Shown here: positions 16,083 through 23,525 of the stretch, in pieces
How the letters are laid out: every line of letters begins with the position of its first letter
Position numbering within the stretch: position 1 is the first letter of the stretch
Source: an uncultured Lachnospiraceae bacterium
GTDB taxonomy: Bacteria; Bacillota; Clostridia; Lachnospirales; Lachnospiraceae
Assembly: GCA_910585605.1 (NCBI GenBank)
Contig: CAJUFL010000056.1
Span: 1 to 25,068 of the forward strand
Length of the DNA: 25,068 bases
Direction of reading: 5' to 3'
Made by a program: the position numbers and the translations under genes
Notes under the pieces: generated by a model
What the model was told of the DNA's origin: nothing
The model's input: only the letters and a program-made list of their open reading frames with translations
The model's database searches: none

Positions 16083-16943
16083 GTGAATGATGAAAAGTTA
16101 GAAGATATTAAGGTAGTGAGTACAGTTTCTTTTGTGATCATGCTGGCAGGCACCATTATGGGTGTAGGCGCAGAGGCTGATAATATTAGGACAGGTAAGG
16201 TGTCTTTGTGGTGGCTGGTTTTAATTTTTGGAATTCTTACTGTGATTTCTTTTGCAGTTGTAGTTATTTCCAGCCGTATATTGAAAAAGAGACAGGGGCA
16301 ATCATATTTTAGTACCATGATGTATATAGAAGCCATTCTGGAAATGTTTTTTCCTTCGCTGCTAGGTTCCCGCTCAGCAAAATTAAAAAAAATTAATGTA
16401 AGTGATAAAAACAAAAAAAGTAAATTGTGGAAAGACATGTGTGTTGGCTGTGATATAGATAATATAATCTCATTTATATTATGGTTTGTCTTATGGAGTG
16501 TCTGTGTATGGATGGTGATTAAATATATATTTTTTGTTGATGGAGATGATAATATTTTTAATATTGCTTCATTTTCTGTAGTATCAATTGCCCTTACCAT
16601 TGTACTGATTTGTGTTGCATCAGGCATTAAGAAGAATCCCATGCCAATATTTGAGTATATGGATATTAGCAAAGTCAAGTTTAAGGAGCTGGCAAAGCAC
16701 TATGACATGGCAGATAAGGTCACACATAAGATATGGATGGATTATAAGTATGTATTTATACAGTCGAACGGAAAAGCATATTGTATTCCGGTGGAAGATT
16801 ATATAGATATGACCATCACGTTTAGCCGTTTCCGTTTTGTAATGGTATTGACAAGTACATATGATTGTGTGGTAAAATCTTCATTTTCCCCTGCCGGGTT
16901 CCAAAAATTAAAGACAATGCTGGAAACATTTCATAATAAATAA
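16083..16943 (+). CDS. Four-TM membrane protein, module 1 (candidate immunity protein)
   Basis: 286 residues, family not recognised. Membrane segments lie near 11-30, 41-63, 122-147 and 155-180. The motif GIKKNPMPIFEYM follows TM4, then a soluble C-terminal domain of about 100 residues (VFIQSNGKAYCIPVEDYIDM...) that has a PH-like or YcxB-like look, not proven. A GTG at 16083 is preferred because GAGGTG lies 6 bp upstream; a GTG at 16074 overlaps that site. The start is 12 bp after the helical gene stop. It shares architecture and the G(I/V)KK(N/R)P(M/D) motif with the 19764-20675 protein, and its C-terminal half recurs as a decayed copy at 21985-22351. A position directly after an effector-like gene suggests immunity. 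Confidence 0.7.
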   Translation: MNDEKLEDIKVVSTVSFVIMLAGTIMGVGAEADNIRTGKVSLWWLVLIFGILTVISFAVVVISSRILKKRQGQSYFSTMMYIEAILEMFFPSLLGSRSAKLKKINVSDKNKKSKLWKDMCVGCDIDNIISFILWFVLWSVCVWMVIKYIFFVDGDDNIFNIASFSVVSIALTIVLICVASGIKKNPMPIFEYMDISKVKFKELAKHYDMADKVTHKIWMDYKYVFIQSNGKAYCIPVEDYIDMTITFSRFRFVMVLTSTYDCVVKSSFSPAGFQKLKTMLETFHNK

Positions 16944-16973
16944 TCTTCATATAGTATTTGATACCACATAATG

Positions 16974-17002
16974 TTGACAAACAAACCATATAGTGCTATT
17001 CT
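16974..17002 (+). promoter_or_regulatory. Promoter of the FabK-like/fabF pair
   Basis: A perfect TTGACA (16974-16979), 17 bp, TATTCT (16997-17002). Confidence 0.65.
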
Positions 17003-17010
17003 GGATAATA

Positions 17011-17043
17011 TTATTAGACAAATAAGTTGAAATAGTCTAATAA
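17011..17043. promoter_or_regulatory. Perfect inverted repeat downstream of the promoter
   Basis: TTATTAGAC (17011-17019) and GTCTAATAA (17035-17043) are a perfect 9-bp inverted repeat around a 15-nt spacer, placed at the expected transcription start and leader. It could be an operator for a dimeric repressor or a leader hairpin. No T-run follows, so it is not a terminator. Confidence 0.55.
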
Positions 17044-17093
17044 ATTGGATGACAAAAACAAATAACAGCAATTATCCAGAAGGGAGCAGAAGG

Positions 17094-18233
17094 TTGAAGG
17101 AATTAAGAATTGGAAATAAAACAGCACGCATTCCGGTAGTTCAGGGAGGGATGGGAGTAGGAGTCAGCTGCAGTCGTCTTGCAGGTGCCGTGGCGAAGGC
17201 AGGCGGGGTAGGTATCATTTCTACTGCACAGATTGGATATGACGAGCCGGATTTTGCGGATAATCACAAAGAGGCGAACAAACGGGCTATTGAAAAGCAT
17301 ATTAGGATTGCAAAAGCACAGGCAGACGGCGGTTTAGCGGGTGCCAATGTAATGGTAGCACTTAAGGATTATGAGGAACATGTAAAAGCTGCGGCGAGAG
17401 CGGGTGCAGATGTCGTTATTTGTGGGGCGGGACTTCCGGTTACCCTGCCGGAACTGCTTGCAGGAACAGATACGAAATTTGCTCCAATTATTTCCTCGGA
17501 AAAAGCATTGCATGTGCTTTTTAAAATGTGGGATAAAAAGTATAAGACAACCTCTGATTTTGTAATTATCGAAGGTCCTAGAGCTGGAGGACATTTAGGT
17601 TTTTCTGAGGAACAGCTGTCAGAGGACAAAAATGGAAACCTTAACTATGACGAGGAGATTAGGAAAATTATTGCGAAAGTCCGTATGCAGGAGGAAAAAT
17701 ACGGAAAACAGATTCCGGTCATTGTGGCTGGAGGTATTTTTGATGCAGAGGATGTTGCCCATGTAATGTGTTTGGGTGCTGATGGTGTGCAGGTGGCGAG
17801 CCGTTTTGTGGCGACAAAGGAATGTGATGCAGATATCCGGTATAAGGAAGCGTATATCCGTGCCAGGGAAGAAGATGTGAGGATTATCAAAAGTCCTGTG
17901 GGGATGCCGGGCCGAGCAGTGCACAACCATTTTTTAGATAAGGCAGAAAATGGAGAGTGCCGGGTAAAACAGTGTCAGGGCTGTCTGGCAAAATGCGACC
18001 CGTCAAAGATTCCTTACTGTATTACAGACGCATTAATCCGTGCGGTTTTAGGTGATGTGGAAAACGGACTTATTTTTTGCGGGGCAAATGTGGGGAAAAT
18101 TACGGAAATTTCTACAGTGGAAGAAGTGATTTCTGATTTGGCTAAAGGTTTTTTGATACAGGAGAAACAATTGAACAATATGGAAAGCTCTGAGGAGAAT
18201 AGCACAGGATATAAAAAGGATTTAACTGCATAG
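17094..18233 (+). CDS. Nitronate monooxygenase / FabK-like flavin oxidoreductase
   Basis: About 379 residues, an FMN-dependent TIM barrel of the nitronate monooxygenase/enoyl-ACP reductase II family. Motifs: IPVVQGGMGVGVS at the N-terminus, GANVMVA, GADVVICGAGLP, EGPRAGGHLGF with the catalytic-type His, IPVIVAGGIFD and GADGVQVASRF with FMN-phosphate contacts. A Cys-rich segment (CRVKQCQGCLAKCDPSKIPYC) near the C-terminus is usual in clostridial members. The TTG at 17094 (KELRIGNKTARIP) has GAAGGGAG about 8 bp upstream, whereas the in-frame ATG at 17049 has no ribosome site and lies against an inverted repeat, so TTG is preferred. Being 39 bp before a fabF gene, an enoyl reductase (FabK-like) role in fatty acid synthesis is plausible; nitronate oxidation is the alternative. 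Confidence 0.85.
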   Translation: MKELRIGNKTARIPVVQGGMGVGVSCSRLAGAVAKAGGVGIISTAQIGYDEPDFADNHKEANKRAIEKHIRIAKAQADGGLAGANVMVALKDYEEHVKAAARAGADVVICGAGLPVTLPELLAGTDTKFAPIISSEKALHVLFKMWDKKYKTTSDFVIIEGPRAGGHLGFSEEQLSEDKNGNLNYDEEIRKIIAKVRMQEEKYGKQIPVIVAGGIFDAEDVAHVMCLGADGVQVASRFVATKECDADIRYKEAYIRAREEDVRIIKSPVGMPGRAVHNHFLDKAENGECRVKQCQGCLAKCDPSKIPYCITDALIRAVLGDVENGLIFCGANVGKITEISTVEEVISDLAKGFLIQEKQLNNMESSEENSTGYKKDLTA

Positions 18234-18272
18234 ACCAGAAAACACAGTAAACATAAATAAGGCGGTGAAGAT

Positions 18273-19508
18273 TTGAAAAGGGTAGTGATTACAGGAATGG
18301 GTGCAGTGACTCCAATTGGAATCGGTGTGCATGAATTTTGGAACAGTATTTTACAGAATAAAGTAGGGATAGATGTAATACAGAATTTTGATACTGCGGA
18401 TTATAAGGCGAAGCTGTCAGCAGAGGTAAAGGATTTTGATGCCAAAAGGTATTTAGAGGCAAAGATGGTAAAAAGAATGGACCGGTTCAGCCAGTTTGCG
18501 GCAGTCGCAGCCAAAGAGGCGGTTGAAGACAGCGGGCTTCAGGTAGAGCAAGAGGACTGCTACCGGTTCGGGGTAAGCATTGGTTCTGGTGTGGGAAGCC
18601 TTATGGGGATTGAGCGGGAATATGATAAGTTGCTTGCAAAGGGGGCAGGGAAAATGCATCCCCTTACCGCACCTCTTATTTTGGGGAATATGGCAGCCGC
18701 AAATGCAGCGATGCTTTTCGGGTTTCGGGGAAAATGTCTGGATGTGGTAACTGCATGTGCCACCGGAACCAATTCGATTGGGGAAGCATTTCAAAGCATC
18801 CGGCACGGGGAGGCAGATGTGATTCTGGCAGGGGGTGTAGACAGCTCGGTAAGCCGGTTTGGTGTAGGTGCCTTTCAGGCGCTCACTGCACTGACTACTT
18901 CGGAGGATCCCATGTGTGCATCCATGCCCTTTGACCGGCGCAGGAATGGATTTGTGACCGGGGAAGGTGCCGGAGTGCTGGTGCTTGAGGAATTATCCCA
19001 TGCAAAAAAGAGGGGAGCCTGTATTTATGCGGAGCTTGGCGGTTACGGGGCGACCTGTGACGCATACCATGTAACAACACCTCTTCCTGATGGCTCGGCG
19101 GCAGCAAGAGCAATGTCGATAGCGATTGAAGATGCCGGAATAACACCAGATCAGGTGGATTACATCAATGCCCATGGAACGAGCACGGTTTACAATGATT
19201 TATATGAAACAAGAGCCATAAAAGAAGCATTTGGCAAGGCAGCATATCGTGTACATATTAATTCCACGAAATCCATGATTGGACATACTTTTGCTGCCGG
19301 TGGTGCGATTGAGCTGATCACCTGTGTCCAATCCATTAAGGAAGGATATATCCATCCGACTGTAGGTCTCACAGAGGATGACCCGGAATGTGATTTGGAT
19401 TACACGAAAGGAGAAGGAATTCATATGCCGGTACATATAGCAATGAGCAATTCCATGGGTTTTGGCGGGCATAATGCCGCGCTGGTCGTAAAGGAATATG
19501 CGGAGTGA
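18273..19508 (+). CDS. fabF: 3-oxoacyl-[acyl-carrier-protein] synthase II (FabF-like)
   Basis: A 411-residue thiolase-fold condensing enzyme. It elongates acyl-ACP with malonyl-ACP. The catalytic triad is visible: Cys162 (VTACATGTN), His301 (INAHGTSTVYND) and His338 (KSMIGHTFAAGG), with Lys333. Length and motifs match KAS II. The start is an unusual TTG, supported by GGCGGTG 6 bp upstream and by the match of the encoded N-terminus (KRVVITGMGAVTPIG) to the family. It follows the FabK-like gene by 39 bp. No ACP, malonyl transferase, 3-ketoacyl reductase or dehydratase gene is near, so this is a partial fatty-acid set, perhaps an extra or specialised copy. It ends before a terminator at 19552. 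Confidence 0.93.
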   Translation: MKRVVITGMGAVTPIGIGVHEFWNSILQNKVGIDVIQNFDTADYKAKLSAEVKDFDAKRYLEAKMVKRMDRFSQFAAVAAKEAVEDSGLQVEQEDCYRFGVSIGSGVGSLMGIEREYDKLLAKGAGKMHPLTAPLILGNMAAANAAMLFGFRGKCLDVVTACATGTNSIGEAFQSIRHGEADVILAGGVDSSVSRFGVGAFQALTALTTSEDPMCASMPFDRRRNGFVTGEGAGVLVLEELSHAKKRGACIYAELGGYGATCDAYHVTTPLPDGSAAARAMSIAIEDAGITPDQVDYINAHGTSTVYNDLYETRAIKEAFGKAAYRVHINSTKSMIGHTFAAGGAIELITCVQSIKEGYIHPTVGLTEDDPECDLDYTKGEGIHMPVHIAMSNSMGFGGHNAALVVKEYAE

Positions 19509-19551
19509 TAACCAATAGTATATATAGAGCTGGTGATAATAGGAAGAAAAG

Positions 19552-19579
19552 ACAGATGGAGATGTTTCATCTGTTTTTT
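19552..19579 (+). terminator. Rho-independent terminator after fabF
   Basis: ACAGATG (19552-19558) pairs with CATCTGT (19568-19574), with inner G-U/A-U pairs, followed by a T-run to 19579. It separates fabF from the module 2 operator. Confidence 0.75.
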
Positions 19580-19620
19580 ATATTATCCCCCATTCTACCC
19601 AGGAGGAGTTCTTTTCAGAT

Positions 19621-19689
19621 AAAACTGGTCGTTCGTCGCAAAAACTGGTTATTCGTCAGAAAAATGGTTCATAAACTTAAAAATATGAT
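19621..19689 (+). promoter_or_regulatory. Tandem direct-repeat operator and promoter upstream of module 2
   Basis: AAAACTGGTCGTTCGTC (19621-19637) and AAAACTGGTTATTCGTC (19641-19657) are spaced 20 bp apart. A degenerate third unit begins at 19661 (AAAATGGTTCAT). The -10 box TATGAT is at 19684-19689, again 43 bp after the start of repeat 2. The stretch from the third unit to the -10 is nearly identical to that of module 1, so one regulator probably controls both. Confidence 0.6.
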
Positions 19690-19763
19690 ATATATGGTTA
19701 TTATACAGCAGTGTATAGAAACCTATATTTAAATTTTGAGTGTAATAAGGAATGATAAAATAT

Positions 19764-20675
19764 ATGAATAATGGATTAGAAGAAATTATTGAAAATATCA
19801 AGATATATGTCGGAATTGTTTTTGGAATGTTATTAATTTTAGATACAATATTAATTGCATATATGTATCAGGAAAATGGAATGATTTTTGGTTATAATGC
19901 AACAGTAAATAATGTAATTATATTTCTTTTAGCGGCGACAGCGGTTTTGTTTATTTTATTAATCGTATTTAGTGTTTTTTTAAGAATCCGGCAGGGAGAT
20001 ATGTATATTAGCATATGGGATGATCTGGAAACAATGACTACAATGTTGTTACCGATTGATGCAAAAAGTAAGAAAGAAATTATGCAATTGTTAGACAGAA
20101 TTGGTGATAAAGAAGAAATTATGGCTACAGATTTGTGGAGAAAATCAACAAAAGGAATGAACATGTGGAATTGGATAAAGTCCGTTTTTCTGTTTGGTTT
20201 TGGAAGTTCAATCGTGTATGTGATCATAAAAAGCTGGCTGGATATGGATAATCAGCGTATATTAATGACAGTTCTTGGAGGTCTGTTTGTTATTGTTTTG
20301 TATTTTTGGAGTATTGTTTGCGGGCTTGGAGTGAAAAAAAGACCAGATGCCATATTGGATTATATTATATCACGTGACTTAGAATTTTCTGTGTTAAATC
20401 AGGATTTTTCAAAGGCAATGGTATTTGGAAGTCAGATATACAAAGGTTCGGAATATATTTTCATTGGAATCGGAAAGGGAATGCAGGTAGTATCAATAGA
20501 AGATATTACGGAATGTAAGGTGTTAAGGATGGCAGGCTTGAATCCAAGAAGATTATTTTTGCCTTATTATATACTAGAAATATCAGCTAATGATAAACAT
20601 ATTATGAAATACGGAATTAATCCTATCGCATTTTACAAGTTAGAGAATGCGATAGAAAATATTATAAAATGTTAA
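19764..20675 (+). CDS. Four-TM membrane protein, module 2 (candidate immunity protein)
   Basis: About 303 residues, family not recognised. The architecture equals the module 1 membrane protein: a short N-terminus (MNNGLEEII against MNDEKLEDI), two membrane segments (near 14-33 and 47-68), a charged loop with Asp/Glu/Lys, two more segments (near 135-156 and 168-188), the motif GVKKRPDAILDYI, and a soluble C-terminal domain. Overall sequence similarity to module 1 is low, as for diverging immunity proteins. I prefer the ATG at 19764 over 19752 because AAGGAA at 19747-19752 then sits at normal spacing and the N-terminus matches the paralog. Unlike module 1, this gene is first in the operon. It is AT-rich compared with fabF upstream. 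Confidence 0.65.
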   Translation: MNNGLEEIIENIKIYVGIVFGMLLILDTILIAYMYQENGMIFGYNATVNNVIIFLLAATAVLFILLIVFSVFLRIRQGDMYISIWDDLETMTTMLLPIDAKSKKEIMQLLDRIGDKEEIMATDLWRKSTKGMNMWNWIKSVFLFGFGSSIVYVIIKSWLDMDNQRILMTVLGGLFVIVLYFWSIVCGLGVKKRPDAILDYIISRDLEFSVLNQDFSKAMVFGSQIYKGSEYIFIGIGKGMQVVSIEDITECKVLRMAGLNPRRLFLPYYILEISANDKHIMKYGINPIAFYKLENAIENIIKC

Positions 20676-20701
20676 TCAAAGATGGAAGTGAGGTTTAAAA
20701 T

Positions 20702-20974
20702 ATGAAAAGAAATCAATATTTACCCATGGGAACAGTTGTACAATTAAATGATCAGGATAATAAAGTTATGATTTGTGGAAGACAGCAAATCGATTTAGAA
20801 ACAAATGAAACATACGATTATATCGGATGTGAATATCCCTATGGATTAGATGGAGAAAATGCCATGTTGTTTAATGGTGAGCAAATACAACTGGTATATT
20901 TTTTGGGATATCAGGATATGGATGAGTTACATTACAGATATCAGCTGATTGGAGAAGAAACTTTGGAAGATTAA
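20702..20974 (+). CDS. DUF4176 family protein, module 2
   Basis: 90 residues, closely related to the module 1 DUF4176 protein: shared YLPMGTVVQLN.., the identical block MICGRQQIDLE, YDYIGCEYP and VYFLGYQDMDELH. The ribosome site GGAAGTGAGG precedes the ATG by about 8 bp. It starts 26 bp after the membrane gene and ends 10 bp before the helical gene start at 20985, so the three genes form one transcript. Inferred role as for module 1: accessory or targeting factor of the following effector-like protein. Confidence 0.8.
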   Translation: MKRNQYLPMGTVVQLNDQDNKVMICGRQQIDLETNETYDYIGCEYPYGLDGENAMLFNGEQIQLVYFLGYQDMDELHYRYQLIGEETLED

Positions 20975-20984
20975 GGGGGATAAT

Positions 20985-21973
20985 ATGTCGGAATTATGTA
21001 TTAATATAGCAAAAATAAAGAATGAACCCCAAGGCATTAGGGATTACATGGAATGCATAAAAATCAAATTAGAGAATTGTCATCAATAAAAAATAATATT
21101 AGTCTTGGAGCGTCTACCAGTTTGATAAAAAGGAGTGTAGGGGATGCTTTAGAAGCGTTGGATGAACAATATGCGAGGTTGGGTTCTTTAGCAAAGCAGT
21201 TAGATTTAATTATCCAAGAATATCAGCAGACCGAGAGAGGTCTGGCAGATGCTAAACTCAATGTGAAGAAAATAGTGGATTCTTCTGAAAGTACAGGGGA
21301 TGATAAGCAGACAGATGAAGATTCTTATTTTGAAAATGCGATTCAACAGGCAATGCAGGGAGAATTTTATGAGGGAGAGACAAATATGCTTGGGGATATA
21401 TTGTCTTTAATTATTTCTTTTATTCCGGGATTGAATTGCGCAGCAGACATCAGGGATTTGGCGGCAGATATTATGAATGCAGCCAAAGATGGTAAATTGA
21501 GTGGAAAAGAAATTGCATTATTAGCACTTGATGTTGTAACCGTGGCTGGAGATGTGATTTCTTTAGGCGCATTAGTGAAAGGAATCAAAGGAGCTACAAA
21601 AACAGCTAAAGTTGCAAAAACTGCGCAGAAATCAACTGCAAAACAAGCAAAAAAATTAGCGAAGGAATCTGCTAAAAAGGCAAAAAATGCAGCAAAGGAT
21701 GCAGCAGAAAAGGGAACAAGAAAAACGGTTAGAAAAGCTACAAAGACAGCACAAGATGCAGCAAAAAAAGCTGAAGCGGCAAAAGCAGCGAAAGCTGCGG
21801 CAAAGAAGACAAGTAAGGAATATAATGAAAAGGTGGCGAAAGAAGCAGTAGATCGTGTAAAAAAGGAAGTAACTGAAAAAGTAACTCAAAAAGACGCAGA
21901 TGAAATAACTCAAGATATAATTACGGAAGAATATAAAAAGAATACAAGAGAAGAGATGAAAAATGGTGAGTAA
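20985..21973 (+). CDS. Helical pretoxin-like, Ala/Lys-rich protein, module 2, with an N-terminal frameshift
   Basis: This is the paralog of the 15157-16071 protein. The pretoxin-like core is shared (SFIPGLNCAADIRDL..., about residues 120-190), followed by an Ala/Lys/Thr-rich helical stretch and a short charged tail (ITEEYKKNTREEMKNGE). The well-placed start is the ATG at 20985, after AAGGGGG. That frame (MSELCINIAKIKNEPQGIRDYMECI...) aligns with the N-terminus of the paralog but hits a stop at 21087. The remaining 306 codons are open from an ATG at 21053 in the -1 frame. One extra A in the five-A run at 21059-21063 would join the frames (CI-KNQIRELSS). So the gene is probably broken by a one-base deletion, unless slippage or the internal ATG rescues it. 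Confidence 0.65.
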
Positions 21974-21984
21974 TACAAATTAAA

Positions 21985-22351
21985 GAAAGCATCAATTGCC
22001 TTTACAATTGTACTAATTTGTGTTGTATCAGGCATTAAGAAGAATCCCATGCCAATAGTTGAGTATATGGATATTACTAAAGTTAAATTTAAGGAGCTGG
22101 CAAAACACTATGACATGGCAGATAAAATCACACATAAGATATGGATGGATCAAATGTATGTCTTTATATAGTCAACCGGAAAACATATTGTATTCCGGTT
22201 GAGGATTATATAGATATGACAATTGCATTTAGTCGTTTCCGGTATGCAATGGTATTGGCAAGTACATAAGATTATGTGGTGAAATCAGCATTTTGTCCTG
22301 TGGTTTTTAAAAATTAAAGACAATGCTGGAAGCATTTAATAATGAATAGTT
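21985..22351 (+). pseudogene. Decayed copy of the module 1 four-TM gene (C-terminal part)
   Basis: This stretch is about 90% identical by eye to 16580-16943, the last about 120 codons of the module 1 membrane protein, including GIKKNPMPI and KELAKHYDMADK. It lacks the first half of the gene. It carries a TAG in place of CAG (tttatatag), a one-base deletion after CCGGAAAA, a TAA in place of TAT (acataagat) and a further frame change near the end, so no protein is made. The homology ends at the original stop. It starts just after the module 2 helical gene, the position the membrane gene occupies in module 1. Confidence 0.85.
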
Positions 22352-22363
22352 TTTTAAGGATGT

Positions 22364-23338
22364 TTATTCCGACAGAAGAAGACTCAGCTTATACTGGAAG
22401 GAATCTAAAGTATTATTTTTTAGAGTCAGTGCCTCTTCGATATCATAATCAATTAATACGTCATTTTTGATTGCTACAATACGGTTTTTCTTGTCATGCT
22501 GCAAAATCTCTACGGCATAAGCCCCCATCAGGGAAGCGTACATCCGGTCTTTTGCGGTTGGCTGACCGCCTCTTTGGATATATCCAAGGACGGACACTCT
22601 GGACTCGATTCCGGTTTTTTTCTGAATGATTTCTGCAAGCTCAGGGGCATCGATTACACCTTCAGCAACGACTACCAGATAGCTGTTTCTGCCATCAGCA
22701 TGACGCCTTTTAATGGCATCCGTTATGTTGTCAAAATTTCCGTCCCATTTTTCAGGAAGAACAATGGCATCCGCAGAGGTCGCCATACCAGCCCATAGGG
22801 CGATATATCCCCGTTTTCTCCCCATCACTTCTACCACACTGCACCGACCATGGGAAACGGAAGAATCCCTGATCCGGTCAATTGCTTCCGTTGCAGTGTT
22901 TGCCGCCGTATCAAAGCCAAGCGTATATTCTGTACATGCTACATCACGGTCAATGGTTCCTGGTATACATATCATATTGATTCCCTCGTTTTGGAAGGCA
23001 ATGGCACCTCGTAATGTTCCGTCACCACCGACTGCTACGACAGCGTCAACTTGATGTTCTCGTAAATTGCGGGCTGCCTGTGTCCGGTATTCCGGCTGTA
23101 AAAAGCGTTCACTTCTGCTGGTAAAGAGAATCGTTCCACCCTGATTGTTAATATTTCTTACTTCATCTACTCCCAAAGGGATGGTTTCCCAATCGATGAG
23201 ACCGTCGTATCCTCTTAGGATGCCCACTACCTCGATTCCGAAATGTATTGCACTAAATACGATTGCACGGACAGCAGAATTCATGCCCGGTGCATCACCT
23301 CCGCTGGTCAAGACTGCAATTTTTCTAATTTTACTCAT
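22364..23338 (-). CDS. pfkA: ATP-dependent 6-phosphofructokinase
   Basis: 324 residues, the usual length of bacterial PfkA. It phosphorylates fructose 6-phosphate to fructose 1,6-bisphosphate, the committed step of glycolysis. Motifs: the N-terminal GGDAPGMN nucleotide loop, GGDGTLRG (104-111) with the Gly that marks ATP rather than PPi use, PGTID (126-130) with the catalytic Asp130, VVEVMGRKRG (168-177), and YIQRGGQP in the effector/substrate region. Arg131 follows the catalytic Asp where most enzymes have Asn (TIDND). The ribosome site AAAGGAG precedes the ATG. The gene shares orientation with the amidase gene but with a 188-bp gap, which holds no other gene. Confidence 0.93.
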   Translation of the reverse strand: MSKIRKIAVLTSGGDAPGMNSAVRAIVFSAIHFGIEVVGILRGYDGLIDWETIPLGVDEVRNINNQGGTILFTSRSERFLQPEYRTQAARNLREHQVDAVVAVGGDGTLRGAIAFQNEGINMICIPGTIDRDVACTEYTLGFDTAANTATEAIDRIRDSSVSHGRCSVVEVMGRKRGYIALWAGMATSADAIVLPEKWDGNFDNITDAIKRRHADGRNSYLVVVAEGVIDAPELAEIIQKKTGIESRVSVLGYIQRGGQPTAKDRMYASLMGAYAVEILQHDKKNRIVAIKNDVLIDYDIEEALTLKNNTLDSFQYKLSLLLSE

Positions 23339-23525
23339 TGGTTATATGCTCCTTTTTCTAACTGGCACTTTTCTTGTTAAGGGCTTAAGATTTCTGTATT
23401 GTTTGTTCCTGGATTGTGCCGTTTTCTGTTACAAGTATATTTTGCTGTCAATGTTCGAGCTGTTTTTTGGGGTTGTGAAAACAGGTAGCTTTATGACAAT
23501 TGCCACAATGGCGGTAGGAGAGAGT

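Noticed and set aside
15917..16678. 253-codon minus-strand open frame
   Set aside because: It lies opposite the well-supported four-TM gene, which has a ribosome site, paralog and operon context; the antisense product shows no family features.
19505..19732. Small plus-strand open frame after fabF
   Set aside because: It runs through the fabF terminator and the direct-repeat operator, and its sequence is explained by those elements.
23446..23451. Minus-strand TTGACA upstream of pfkA
   Set aside because: No acceptable -10 box occurs 16-18 bp downstream on that strand.
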